Shown: piece after piece, positions 42,161 through 53,516 of the stretch
Layout of the letters: every line of letters starts with the position of its first letter
Position numbering within the stretch: the stretch's first letter is position 1
Origin: Astropecten irregularis
Lineage: Eukaryota; Echinodermata; Asteroidea; Paxillosida; Astropectinidae
Reading direction: 5' to 3'
DNA: 64,000 bases
Assembly: GCA_963971285.1 (NCBI GenBank)
Contig: OZ020254.1
Span: 14,104,932 to 14,168,931 of the forward strand
Position numbers and translations under genes: made by a program
The notes under the pieces: model-generated
Seen by the model: the letters and a program-made list of their open reading frames with translations, nothing else
The model's database searches: none
What the model was told of the DNA's origin: nothing

Positions 42161-43559
42161 TTACACGTCATTATCCCGCCAGCTGAATTGTCAGTAAGAA
42201 CGATATTTTATGTTCAATGATCCCCACCTTCCTGCCTTTCGATATTTCTGGGTCCAACGGCAGTTTGAGAAATCTCTTCCAAACCAACGGGATTTCCGCT
42301 GTTGGTGCGTCGTATAGTATTCCCCTTTTGGCGTGACGTTTCCTGCTTACAAGTTACAGTCTACCCATACCATACACAATAACCTCTACCTTTTTTACAA
42401 GACAATAGAGCCACCCCCCCCCCCCCCCCCTCCCGTTCACATAGAGATAGAATATGGAGGTTCAAAAGTGGACATCTGCTTTTGTGACCTCCAAGTAATA
42501 GAAAATCAGATATGGAGGACGAAAAGTTTTCTGCTCTCGGAGTAGCCAAAAAGCAGATTTTACGTTTTTGTTGGATGCACCTTTTCACTTTTCTACTTAT
42601 TTGCTACCTCAAAAGCAGAATTAACTGTTGTAGAAAGCAGATCTCAATTCAGTGGCCGAAAAGTGGCCATCGGCTTTTCTGCCTTCATAAAGAGAACCGC
42701 GCCCTTCTCCTACTAGCGCTGAACCGCATCTCAAAGAATGATTTATATTAGCAGAATTATTAATTAATCATCTAGCCACCATTCAATAGACAGTCTACAT
42801 GATCGGGAAATCATTCATATGAATAATAGGGTGGACCATGGTTATAATGGGTTTCCACAGCGATCGTCTTCTTCACCGTCAGCGCATACAGGAAGGCGCG
42901 GTCCTCTTTATGAAGGCAGAAAAGCCGATGGCCACTTTTAGGCCGCCGAATTAAGATCTGCTTTTCCGGTGGCAGAAAGCAGAAAAATTAGTTTCTACGA
43001 AAGTTCGATATGCATTTGAGGTAGCAAAAAAAAAGAAGCAAAGTGGAAAATTGCATCTAACCAAAACGTAAAATCTGCTTTTTTGCTACTCTGAGAGCAG
43101 AAAAACAGATGGCTACTTTTCGTCCTCCATACCGCCAGTTACGGGTAAAAGTAACTCGCTTTTGTAAAATGCGCTTTTCTACTTTTCTACTTTTCTGGAA
43201 GCAGAAAACCAGAAAGGTGAATTTTACCAAAACGTTCGATCTGCTTTTCTGCTAACAGAAAAGTAGAAAAGTAAAGCGCATTTTACAAAAGCGTTCGATC
43301 TGCTTTTCTGCTACTTGGAGAGCAGAAAAGCAAATGTCCACTTTTGAACCCCCATAAACGGTCATAATGTAACATAACTGCAATGCACTGCAACTAATTA
43401 CAAGCCGGCCTCATCGAACTGGAATAAAAACAGGAATTTTGGCGGCTTATTTTTGCAATTTTGGTGGCAAAACGGTTGAATTTATTAGCCCCTCCCCCTC
43501 TAAAATATGCCCAATGCGTGTAACTGTCAACGCTGGCTACCAGTGAAACAATTACATGT

Positions 43560-43925
43560 TTATTTCATGCGTGCGTAACAAGTGTACCAGTCTGTTTTCC
43601 TTCCTGCATTGTGTGGTTGAAGTGCTTCGAACGCAGGATGGATGCACTGTGAATAAGGTCTATAATGATGCATCTATAAGTACGTACGCACGAAATGCCG
43701 ACTTTTTTTACCCCTCCCTTCCCCTCTGTACGCATGGCGTACGCGGTGGTCCCCCCCCCCCCCCCCCACCCCCCGTAGGCATACGCATTCCATATTGCGT
43801 TTTACACTTCTCGTGGTACCTCGCTTTAGCATCATTAAAATGTCACAGTAATCCGGGCCGGTACCGTTATTGGGACGTCAAATTTTGAAATGAATGACTA
43901 AAGTGTAACAGGTTTTTATACCTTT
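43560..43925 (+). repeat. GTACGC repeat copy with its 5' flank
   Basis: GAAGTGCTTCGAACGCAGGA, TGGATGCACTGTG and the GTACGCATGGCGTACGC block follow as at 11,520-11,890. The GGGGCCGTCC end itself is missing here. Confidence 0.75.
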
Positions 43926-43956
43926 ATGGGGGATAACTCAAAGAGGATACGGCTTT

Positions 43957-44226
43957 TTAAAAAGCCGTATCCTCTTTAAGTGATCCCACATGTACCGTTC
44001 CCAGGTTGCAGCATTGTTGCGTGTATCATTGAAACGATCCCTGAGGTATGGCGGTGTGTGTGTGGTTTCATGGCTTCTGACTGCCAAACGAACAAAGATA
44101 GTTGACTATTGGGGTCACCACCAACATAGGGCTGGATGGCTCAGTTGGTAGAGCGCCTGTACGGTATTCAGGAGGTCGCCGGTTCGAATCCCGCTCCAGT
44201 CAATTTTTCTTTGTTCACTTTTCAAT
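43957..44226 (+). repeat. tRNA-derived SINE, best copy
   Basis: A tRNA-like domain at 44,130-44,201 has a closing acceptor stem (GGCTGGA/TCCAGTC), box A TGGCTCAGTTGG and box B GGTTCGAATCC, 72 nt. A non-tRNA head precedes it and CAATTTTTCTTTGTTCAC follows. The anticodon loop is abnormal (no T33). Several copies in the window show it is a SINE. Confidence 0.8.
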
Positions 44227-44364
44227 GTATAAAAACCTGTTACACTTTAGTCATTCATTTCAAAATTTGAAAGTGACGTCCCAATAACGGTACCGGCCCG
44301 GATAACTGTGACATTTTGCAGTTAATGGTTGGTGGTTATGCATTTTTTTTTTTTATTATGATAA

Positions 44365-45582
44365 TATAGGTTTTCCCGGCCAAATTCAGCAAAGGAAAGT
44401 TCATTTTCGTGAAAATGCATTCAGATTCGGACAGATTTTTCAACTCTGTGCAAACTCATGTTTCTTTTTCTCATTATTACATTCTATTTCGTGTTCGTGT
44501 ATTCAGGATTTGTGTCTTACCATTCAGGTTCGCTTTGGTGCGTTCTAGTTCGTTTATAGGCATTCAAGACCACACTTCCACCATTCAAAAATAGGATCTT
44601 TTCTGTCTTTTGACGATTGGAGCAATCAAATTAAAAGTCAGGGACGCGAGCACGGTATTTTGTCTGCTCATGCTTTTCTTTTTCGTTTTCAGACAGTCTA
44701 TTTAGCACTTTAAATTTTCGATTTAGATGTCACAAGGCCCGGTTCTAGAGCCAATATTTTTGGGGGCTAGAAGAGCCAATATTTTCTTTCTTTTTTTTTT
44801 TTTTTTTTTTTTTGGGGGGGGCTAGAAGAGCCACTTATTTTGGGAGGCTAGAATTTTTCAATTGCATTTTTTTCAGTGGGGGTAGAAACATTGGGGTTTT
44901 TTTTGTGGGGGGAGGCGTCAAGCTCCCCCTTGACCTCTCCCGTAGAACCGCCACTGGATGTAACTTGGATAAATCAAGTAAATCTGCGGGTCATTTCTGG
45001 TGAAACAGAGTTGGCCTTCATGATACATACTTTTAGTTAACCTCATCATTGTACTGCCCATACTCATGCACGGTAATTCTAATTAAATTTAGGCAGCGTT
45101 TCGTGTTTTCACACTCACTTCGTGTTAAAACTTTACAAAATGGGCAAAACATAACGGGTAATTGGATAATTTTACAACGAAAAGATTAAATTTCTAATTA
45201 TGTTTGTAGCCCTTTGTACATATTTTGTCTGTATGCATTTAGTTTTTCTACAGTTTTTTTGCTTAGCCCTCCATTTCCTGATACGCAAGGCATCTTGCCA
45301 TGTAGATTTTAATTTGAATTTACATGTTTGAAAAGTGAATGCTTATTCACGAAGTTGAATGTCAGATCGGCGTTTAAGGCCTTGGACGAATTTGAATGCA
45401 CGACAGGACGATCTGAATTTGAAAGACCGGTTTCATGGAAAGAATGCTTCAATAACGAAATTGAACGACTTAGTTTTAATTTCGAATGCCCATGTGGACG
45501 AGCATTCATTTTAAAACGAACTTGATTGAACCCCGTGTTAAAATGAACGCTTCTTTGCTGAAATTGGCCGGGAAAACCTATA
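44365..45582. mobile_element. CATTC-rich inverted-repeat element, copy A
   Basis: The ends TATAGGTTTTCCCGGCCAA and TTGGCCGGGAAAACCTATA are inverted. The inner ends are dense in CATTC/GAATG and TTCG/CGAA words (ATTCAGATTCGGACAG; CGAATGCCCATGTGGACGAG). Copy B is at 48,448-49,492 in opposite orientation. A hAT-like piece sits at 44,734-44,956. No transposase. Confidence 0.8.
44734..44956. mobile_element. hAT-like MITE within copy A
   Basis: The ends GGCCCGGTTCTAGAG and GTAGAACCGCCACTG are imperfect inverted repeats. The flanks GATGTCAC and GATGTAAC are an 8-bp duplication with one mismatch. Inside are poly-T/poly-G runs and CTAGAAGAGCC repeats. Confidence 0.7.
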
Positions 45583-45591
45583 TTATAGGTT

Positions 45592-46665
45592 CCCGCACAT
45601 TTTCAAACTTTTTTTTATTCAATTTCCTAAGCACTTCACTTCAATTTCGTCCCAAGAAGACTGGAATGTGCAAAAATGCTACATTCAATTTAGTCGTTGG
45701 TCATTCGAATTGATCAATGGTCAATCGGTTTCGTAAGTTTTCATTCGTTTTCGTCATATGTCACTACATTCGTCTCACTTGATCATCATCTACATAATGA
45801 ATGATCAAATTCGTCTTTTGTCAAGCCATTTCAAGAATTTGTCGTTCAAATTAAACTGAAAATCTGACTGAAACAGCTTTGTAAAAAAGCCTACAGGTAT
45901 GCACTTTATAAGCCCCTTTTTATGTAAAATGTAGTTTCTTTCACTTGCTCTCATGATTCCGAACTGTCTTACACCACTTTATACTACAAACATCAGAAAT
46001 CTTCGTAACGTATAGGCAAATGGATCCAAATGGAAACCGGGCCAGAGGGCAATACAATTAGTGATGGTTTGAACTATGTGAAATAACGCATACATCTTCT
46101 TTTATTTTGATGAAGTAAATAGGCCTGCTTATTTCTTGTATGCATATTTTAAAAACCATCTTTCCTCTACTGAGGTTTTTCCAGCCAAACAAAAATACCC
46201 ATCTGAATGTATACACATTCAAATAGGCTAACATTATTTTCGAAAAGCACATCATACATTCTCAGTTCGGGTGTGTTTCTGCGTCAGACAAAATATTCTT
46301 CCGATAGTAGAAAGTAATGTTTAATGTGAAAATGAAAATATGAAACGTAAAAAAAAAATGAAGGACGGCATATAATCATGTGACGAATTTAAATGAATGT
46401 TATACGAATGTGATTGCAAAACGATGAAATTGATTCGTCTATCGTTCGTTTGGCAACTGAGGGCGACGAAATTGAATTGTCTTTGATCAAAATGTATGGC
46501 AAATGATCAAATTGGTTGGCAAAGTGTCAAAATGGACGACCAAAGACGAAATTGAACATGGGATATGCAAGGTTAGGAATCTCCGAGACGAAATAGACCG
46601 GTTACTCGCTTTGGAAATTGAATGAAAAAAAAAGTTTTAAAATGTGCAGGAAAACGTATAGTATT
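45592..46665. mobile_element. Inverted-repeat element with CGCACATTTTCAAACTT ends
   Basis: The left end CCCGCACATTTTCAAAC, then TTATTCAATTTCC, is matched inversely by GGAAATTGAATG and AGTTTTAAAATGTGCAGG at the right. Subterminal DNA is rich in CGTC/GACGA and GAAATTGA words. It adjoins copy A directly. Confidence 0.65.
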
Positions 46666-46739
46666 CTCTTGTAGTACATATATTTCCTTTGGTCCGTTTG
46701 CCAGGAATTTGAAATATACATGTATATGTAAAGGTGAGA

Positions 46740-47580
46740 TTTAGGGGACAGGAAGCAGGAATGCGGGTACAAAGGTCTACAGTTTTAATATAGAATTGCT
46801 TGAAAAAATTGTATTCCTTTTATGCAGTGGAAAATATGTTCATAGATTAGTGTGATTAATGAATCAATGATTGTATATTTCATGTGGAATATTTGATCTT
46901 CTGTTTAAGTAATTTAACTAATATCTTGATTCTATGATCTGTTCATCATTATTTTAACATTTGTTTGGGAAAATGTGGTTTTTAACAACCAATAAATTAT
47001 AATAAAAATCTTCCCCTCAAATGTTTCTCATTCAGAGTTTCTTTTTTTGCAAAGAATTTGTTATGACAAAGACAAACTGTGCTGAAAGAAAGTTTTGTTT
47101 GTCTGGTGACAATTTGTTTAAAAAATGGTGGAGGTTTGGAGGTTGTACCCCCCACCTCCCTCACCTCCCTTAGCCGCAGACCAATGTTATTACTTATATC
47201 AGTAAAATCATTTACTCCAGTGTATATTTCATACCTTATTTGACAACTGTAATATGATTGTTTGCAAGATATGCTCTATATTATTTTGAGAACGATCTCG
47301 ACAAAAATCGTCTATTTTGTAAACGGATAATTGAGGCCGTCACCAAATTCATACTATAGCTTTTATAATATATACGTCCCTCGATCTGTTTAGGCCCGCG
47401 TCTATTGCATGTTTATCATCATACATCACAATCAGTTACAACAATGCAAATTATGGGGAAACAACAAATTAATTGATAGCGATTCTTCAACTGCTAATAC
47501 CGCTGAGATGAGAGTAACTCTTCCGTGGACAAAGCGTTGTAGTGTTGTAGGCTGTGGATGTGGTTCACTCATCCAATCGA
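46740..47580 (+). repeat. Duplicated segment, copy 2 (partner 38,995-39,680)
   Basis: Colinear with copy 1 over at least 650 bp with many small indels, so the duplication is old. All mobile elements at 39.7-46.7 kb lie between the two copies. Confidence 0.8.
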
Positions 47581-47686
47581 AACGATTCTAAGGCGCTATG
47601 AAAAAAATGTGCTTTGATATTACGTAATATGACATCGGTTACGTTGTACACTATATGCATGACTAGGAACCTGTGTTGCGGATAGG

Positions 47687-48445
47687 GGCCGTCCATAAAG
47701 CACGTACGCACGAAATGCCGACATTTGTTTTTACCCCCCCCCCCCCCCCTCTGCCCCTCTGTACGCATGGCGTACGCAGTGGTCCAACCCTCCTCCCCCT
47801 GTACGCATACGCATTCCATATTACGTTTTTCACTTCTCGTGGTACCTCGCTTTAGCATCATTAAAAGTGTCACAGTATTAAATCCGGGCCGCGTACCGTT
47901 ATTGGGACGTCACTTTCAAATTTTGAAATGAATGACTAAAGTGTAACAGGTTTGTATACATTTAAAGATGTATTGTACTATTTTTTATTATGTTGAATAA
48001 GAAAAAAAGGAAACAATAAAACAATTCCGCAGGAGCTGTTCTACGGGGGGGGGGGACTAGGGGTGGGGGGCTGGCCCCCCCCAAAAAAAAAAAATTTGTC
48101 TAGCCCCCAATAAAATGCAAGTGAAAAAAAATTCTTGAAAATACTGGATTTTTTCAGTTATTAAATGCCAATTACATTTTTAAAAAACGCGTTGTGTGGC
48201 CTACAATGTGCATGTTTTTCGACCCCTAATAAGACATAGCAGAAGCGAGTGTTAGAAGAACCCAACATAATTGGGTCTTCTAGCCCCCCCAAAAATGTTG
48301 TCTCTAGAACCGCGCCTGCAATTCCGCTACTTTTGTTCTCTCTTTTCGCGCGATATGATTATGCAAATTTTGCGTTTGCGGGGGACGGTCCAACCCCCCC
48401 CCCCCCCCTGTACGCATGGCGTACGCATCCGACAACCCCCCTCCC
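47687..48445 (+). repeat. GGGGCCGTCC / GTACGC repeat with long tail
   Basis: It runs GGGGCCGTCCATAAAG, GTACGC blocks, TTATTATGTTGAATAAGAAA, CGCGCGATATGATTATGC and again GTACGCATGGCGTACGC, as at 11,629-12,110. A hAT-type MITE interrupts it. Confidence 0.8.
48030..48318. mobile_element. hAT-type MITE with exact 8-bp duplication
   Basis: The flanks are CAATTCCG (48,022-48,029 and 48,319-48,326). The ends CAGGAGCTGTTCTAC and CTAGAACCGCGCCTG are inverted. The uninterrupted target is visible at 11,960 in the sister repeat. Confidence 0.85.
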
Positions 48446-48447
48446 CT

Positions 48448-49492
48448 TATAGGTTTTCCCGGCCAATTTCAGCAAAGAAGCATTCATTTTAACACGGGGT
48501 TCAATCAAGTTCGTTAAACTGAATGCTCGTCCACGTGGGCATTCGAAATTAAAGTATTTTCAATTTCGTTATTGAAGCATTCCGTTTCCATGAAACCGGT
48601 CTTTCAAATTCAGATCGTCCGCTCATGCATTCAAATTAGTCAAATACCTTAAATGGTGATCTGACAAGCATTCAACTTCGTGAATAAGCATTCACTTCAG
48701 TCTAACAAATGTACATTCAAATATTAAAATCTACATGGCAAGATGCCTTGCACGTCAGGAAATGGAGGGCTAAGCAAAACAAATGTAGAGAAAGTAAACA
48801 CGTACAGAAAGAGCTACAAATATAATTAGAAATTTAACCTTTTCGTTGTAACATTTTAAAAAGTTTTAACACGAAGTGAGTGTGAAAACTCGAAACGCTG
48901 CCTAAATTTAATTAAAATTACTGTCCAGGAGTGAGGTATGGGCATAAAGAACAACGATGACGACATAAAAGAAGCCAGATATGATAGAAGAAGGGTCTAA
49001 GCCCTCAAAATAAGTGGCTCTTCTAGCCACCCCAACCCCAAAAAAAAAACCAAAACAAAAAACAAAACACAACAACAACAACAAAAACAAATAAATTGGC
49101 TCTTCTAGAAAATATTGGCTCTAGAACCGCGCCTGGTGACATCTAAATGGAACATTTGAAGTGCTAAATAGAGTGTCTGCAATCGAAAAAGAAAAGCACG
49201 CACAGACAAAATACCGTGCTCGCGTCCCTGGCTTTTAATTTGATTGCTCCGATCAAATCCTATTTTTGAATGGTGGAAGTGTGGTCTTGAATGCCTATAA
49301 ACGAAATAGAACACACCAAAGCGAATCTGAATGGTAAGACACAAATCCTGAATGCACGAACACAAAAATAGAATGTGATAATGAAGAAAAAGAAAGCTGA
49401 GTTTGCACAGAGTTGAAAAATCTGTCCGAATCTGAATGCGTTTTCGCGAAAATGAACTTTCTTTTGTTGAGTTTGGCCGGGAAAAACCTATA
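48448..49492. mobile_element. CATTC-rich inverted-repeat element, copy B
   Basis: Its left end (TATAGGTTTTCCCGGCCAA, CACGGGGTTCAATCAAG) matches the right end of copy A inverted, and its right end matches copy A's left. It also contains the hAT-like CTAGAACCGCGCCTG end at about 49,120. Confidence 0.8.
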
Positions 49493-49539
49493 TTATCATA
49501 ATAAAAATTAAAATGTGCAAAGGAAAACAAAAAACAAAA

Positions 49540-50500
49540 GTTAAGCAGACCCGTCAGGTGTTCAGGGGCACGCGATTCACCGAGATTCTTTTACCCGGCT
49601 TACCGGCTCCCATAATAGTCCCCATAGGCTTACTGGCAAGCCGACTACTGCGTATCCTCCCCACCGAACGACACCTTAGCCTGACATACAAAGCTCTGAA
49701 GACTAAGAGGGAGAAACAAGGCGGCCCCTGGACCATCACGGTGCCAGGGTCCGCACATGCCATGTTCCATTCATGATCAGAGAGTCAGGATCGGGGAATC
49801 GAACCCAGGCTGCGCTTATCCCACCGAGCCACGAAGCGTTGGTGAAATCGCAGCCGTTTATAAAATTACTTATACCTGATGAGTGGCACAACAAAAATAA
49901 ATAAGTATTAAAGAAGTGGGATTCTGAGTCGCGTACACCGGGTTGGCTCGAACCCGGTGCACGCGACTCAGAATCCCATGCCCTTACCACTAGGCCAGCA
50001 CGAACGTCTAAGATTTAACTTATACAATGTAGTATTTGAGTGAAGTTATTGTCGATCACTGTTCACACAAAATCACTCGAGCATGTCCAGTACACTCTCA
50101 ATGAAGAAGCCTTAAGCCCACCGCACACTATACGATCCGACTAGGACCCGACTGGTTTTTGGAAGGATCGCAAAGCATTCTGGGAGTCTTAACCGTGATT
50201 CGACAGTCGAATCTTATCGACTGGCCATAGAGTGGGTCTGCGACTGGGAACAATCACGCTTAAGACTCCCAGAATGCTTTGCGATCCTTTCAAAAACCAG
50301 TCGGGTCCTAGTCGGAATGTCGGATCGTATAGTGTGCGGTGGGCTTTAGGCTGTGTCCCAAATCTCTGGCTGCGGCCGCAAAAGTCTATGGAAACGGCTG
50401 CAGTCTCTGGCTAGTGGCTGCCATAGGGGCGTGTGTAATTTGTGGCCGCCGGCAGAGATCGATCTGGGACACGGCCTATAGGCCTTATTCGTGGCGCATA
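49540..50500 (-). repeat. Composite module copy: tRNA-like plus two palindromes
   Basis: Closely matches 6,895-7,880: AAAAGTTAAGCAGACC start, CACGCGATTCACCG, tRNA-like segments, the fold-back at 49,917-49,978, the GCCCACCG palindrome and the AGGCCGTGTCC palindrome. Part of the first tRNA-like segment is deleted near 49,812. Confidence 0.85.
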
Positions 50501-50592
50501 AATTTTGTCACCTAATACACGGGTTTACACTTCTAAAAAAGCGCATGCGTGGTAGTGCCTCGTTTCGAAGTCGCGATCAAAACCGCCGAAGT

Positions 50593-51010
50593 GTTTGGAT
50601 GGCTCAGTTGGTGGAGCGCCTGTGCGGTTTTCGGGAGGTCGCCGGTTCGAATCCTGCTCCAGTCAATTTTTCTTTGTTCACATTTCAATGTCTTTAAAAT
50701 TCAGTCAGTTTCCCTTGTGGTTATTTGATGATTATATTAATTAAAAAGCCGTACGGTATCCTCTTCGAGCGATCCCACATGTACCGTTCCCAGGTTGCAA
50801 CAATTGTTGCGTGTATCATTGAAACGATCCCTGGGGTATGGCGGTGTGTGCGTGGTTTCATGGCTTCTGACTGCCAAACGAACAGAGATAGTTGACTATT
50901 GGGGATTTGGGGTCACCACCAACATAGGGCTGGATAGCTCAGTAGAGCGCCTGTACGGTATTCGGGAGGTCGCCGGTTCGGGTCCCGCTCCAGTCGATTT
51001 TTCTTTGTTC
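50593..51010 (+). repeat. Two tRNA-derived SINE units in tandem
   Basis: Two tRNA-like domains lie at 50,593-50,664 and 50,928-50,995, the second with a deletion in the D arm. Both keep box B and the CAATTTTTCTTTGTTCA or GATTTTTCTTTGTTCA tail. Confidence 0.8.
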
Positions 51011-52118
51011 ATTCATTTTCTTAAAAATTAATAATTATTATAACATGAATGCACTTTTTGAAGTCCAAGAAAAAAAAGTATGCCATGATTGTTTTATGTA
51101 GTGCATAGGCATTTATTATGTCACATCACTCGAGCTTTAGTTTAATTCCGTGATCCCGTGATATTAATCTAAAATCATGAAGTGTCGACATCCTGAGGTA
51201 ATTATTTTATCATGGTGGTGACGACATCCTAAAATCAAGGTGACGATATCCCGAAAAAAATTTATCTCAGGATCTCAACAAGTCGGATGGCACCTCTAGA
51301 GCTCCGTAGATTAACCGTTTGACAACCACCAATAGTTGTGAAGTTAGTCACGGTCACGTGACTCACGATTGTTGTTTGGCGTGGTTGGATTGGAATGCTA
51401 CACTCGCCTTGAGTCATTCATATTTCATCACCTACTCCCCTAAAAAATATCTTTACAAAAATACCAAATTATTTCTTTGGTTTTCATATTTTGGCAAAAA
51501 TTACAAAAGGAGATTGCGAAAATAAATTTATTTTACCATAGAATATAGTTTTGTCGGTAGAATATACAATAATAATGATAAAAACCGGTATCATTCCGTA
51601 CATAAATGCGTAGGTTCAGTTATTGTAACGGCAAACCGGAAGTTAAGGTGTTTTGACTGATATCACAGTTGCAGATGTAAAGAAGTTCAACTGATGTGAA
51701 GTTACACGCTGGTTTGTGAGTGAAATCGACACAAAAAAGGTTTGATTTCGTTCGTTTCTTAAATAAACTATAGTTAAGAGTTGAAATACTTTAGAAAGAA
51801 CATCGGTTGAAGGACATCCTGAAATCTAGAGCCAGTTAAATGATTAGGGCTATTCGTTAATGAAATTGAAAGTTGTCAAAACTCGCTGCGTAAGCTTCAA
51901 TGACTCACTGTACAATGTATATGTCCTTTGCCCAATATCCGGACATCGGTTCAAAAACGTTCATTTTATTTTTAGGCCTAGGCCTACTTAGTTTTGGGCT
52001 AAACATTTAGAATTCGAGTGCACATTTATTTCATAAAATGCGTGATAAGTCACCATTTCATCACTTCTTTTGTGTCATTAGGTTTAATTAAACAGATGAA
52101 ATTAAAAGTGTCAACAAC
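51011..52118. other. Gene-free DNA, nothing recognised
   Basis: AT-rich with a GACATCCTGA(G/A)-like word recurring near 51,187, 51,225 and 51,813, but no inverted ends, coding frame or family match was seen. Confidence 0.4.
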
Positions 52119-52312
52119 GACCGGAAATCTTTTTGATCTTTTTAAAAGATCAAAAATTAAGAAAAGACTTAAAAAATACTGTGCCTGTTTTTCACTGTTT
52201 TCTCAAAAAAGTGGGCACCGTATGGAACTGAAATTTTCACAGATGACTGTTAGTGTTACTGTATCTGTCTTGATATTTTTGCCCATGAATCTGTATTTCT
52301 TTGAATAGATGA
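52119..52312 (-). repeat. MITE fragment, first TTAA family
   Basis: Reverse copy carrying TTTTAAAAGATCAAAAATTA, AGTGGGCACCGTATGGAACT and TTTGCCCATGAATCTGTAT. The outer end is missing. Confidence 0.75.
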
Positions 52313-53240
52313 ACTTTCTTTTTGTAGGCTGGATTGCCTGCACCACAGCGAAAAATTCCCCCATGCCTATGTACTGTAACACAGAGAGAAACAGTGCTGT
52401 GTGTGAAAAGTGCCGCGCTGATTGGTCAACGCACAAGGCAGTGCTCATTACGCACGCATGGCCGTTGAAAAATACAGCTGACCAAAGTTCAAATACAACC
52501 GTTCGTGAGTTCTCGAACGTCAGGTGACACCACAAAAAATGGTCAAAAGGTCGAAGAAATCTACACATTTGTACGTTTTTGGTACCATTCGAAAGATCGT
52601 GGCAATGTCTGTTGAAGTGTCAATGATTCGAGTGGGCATTGCTGAGTGTGTGCCCATGCATGTCAGTTTCATTCATGAAAACAGTTTCCATTTTTGGTCA
52701 GTGCGATGACGTCACATAATGAGATGATCGTGACGCCCTCTTGCTGCCGTTTCGTGCCAATTCGTGTAAGGGATTTTTCGCTGTGTGCATTGCAGTGCAT
52801 GCTTGGTGGATGTGGAATGTCAGTCAGACAAGTCGACTGCGCACAGCAAAAAATCTCCCATATGTACTGTAACACAGATTGGAACAGAGCCGTGTGAGAC
52901 AAGCGCCGTGCTGATTGGTCAACGCACAAGGCAGTGCTCGTGATGTCACGGAAACCATGTGCTGGCCCAACTCGTTACGCACACACGCAGGTCCGTTGCA
53001 GGCATGTACAGAGCACGCATCGAGCGATGTGCCTCTGATGCAGACACACACGGTGTACGACTACGATATCTCTGGGCGACCATGCAATTTTAAGCATTCA
53101 TGTGGCGCTCTCATTTTACTCAACCAACAGACCCAACACACGTTGCTACTGTGGCCGGCCTTGGTGGACTACTGTATTTGGGAGTTGGATTTGCTAGGCC
53201 AGGCATAACAAGTTAAGGATAGGTCCTTGCTCCGAAGCAG
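52313..53240 (+). promoter_or_regulatory. CpG-rich upstream region of alpha-catenin
   Basis: CpG density and GC content rise here. It contains TGACGTCA at about 52,708 and two copies of GCTGATTGGTCAACGCACAA (52,418 and 52,910), each with an inverted CCAAT box, inside a duplicated block. It lies 0.3-1.2 kb upstream of the ATG exon. A non-coding first exon is needed, since the ATG exon starts after an AG, but it was not placed. Confidence 0.4.
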
Positions 53241-53516
53241 GTCAACTTATATGCCGACCATTTTGTACGCCTTTTGACCAACTCTCATGCCATTCTACTC
53301 TGTTCATTACGCCACTGCTTCACCATCGGTCTCAGGGTAGTGTTTTGGTATTGGAGGAAAGAAATATTGCTGGTCATATTCACATTTCTGTCTTTATAGA
53401 AATCATTGTCCAAATCTAAACAGTTTTGTGGTGCTTATTTGCATCATGTTTAATGGTGTTGTTGTCATTTATTTGAATTGTGAATAATAGGGTGCAGTAA
53501 ATTGGAAGCTGTCAAG

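Larger units (their letters stand above)
40838..43372. mobile_element. 2.5-kb fold-back element with AAAAGCAGA motifs
   Basis: The left arm (TTCAAAAGTGGACATCTGC, CTCTCCAAGTAGCAGAAAAG) is mirrored at the far right (43,290-43,370). Nested within, 41,030-41,140 plus 42,455-42,790 is mirrored by 42,790-43,135. Short TTTTCTGC/GCAGAAAA pairs recur throughout. DNA at about 41,150-42,440 has no mirror and is read as later insertion(s) into the left arm. No transposase. Confidence 0.75.

Noticed and set aside
44130-44201. A cloverleaf-like tRNA gene
   Set aside because: The acceptor stem and both boxes are present, but the anticodon loop is abnormal and several near-copies share the same flanks, so it is a SINE.
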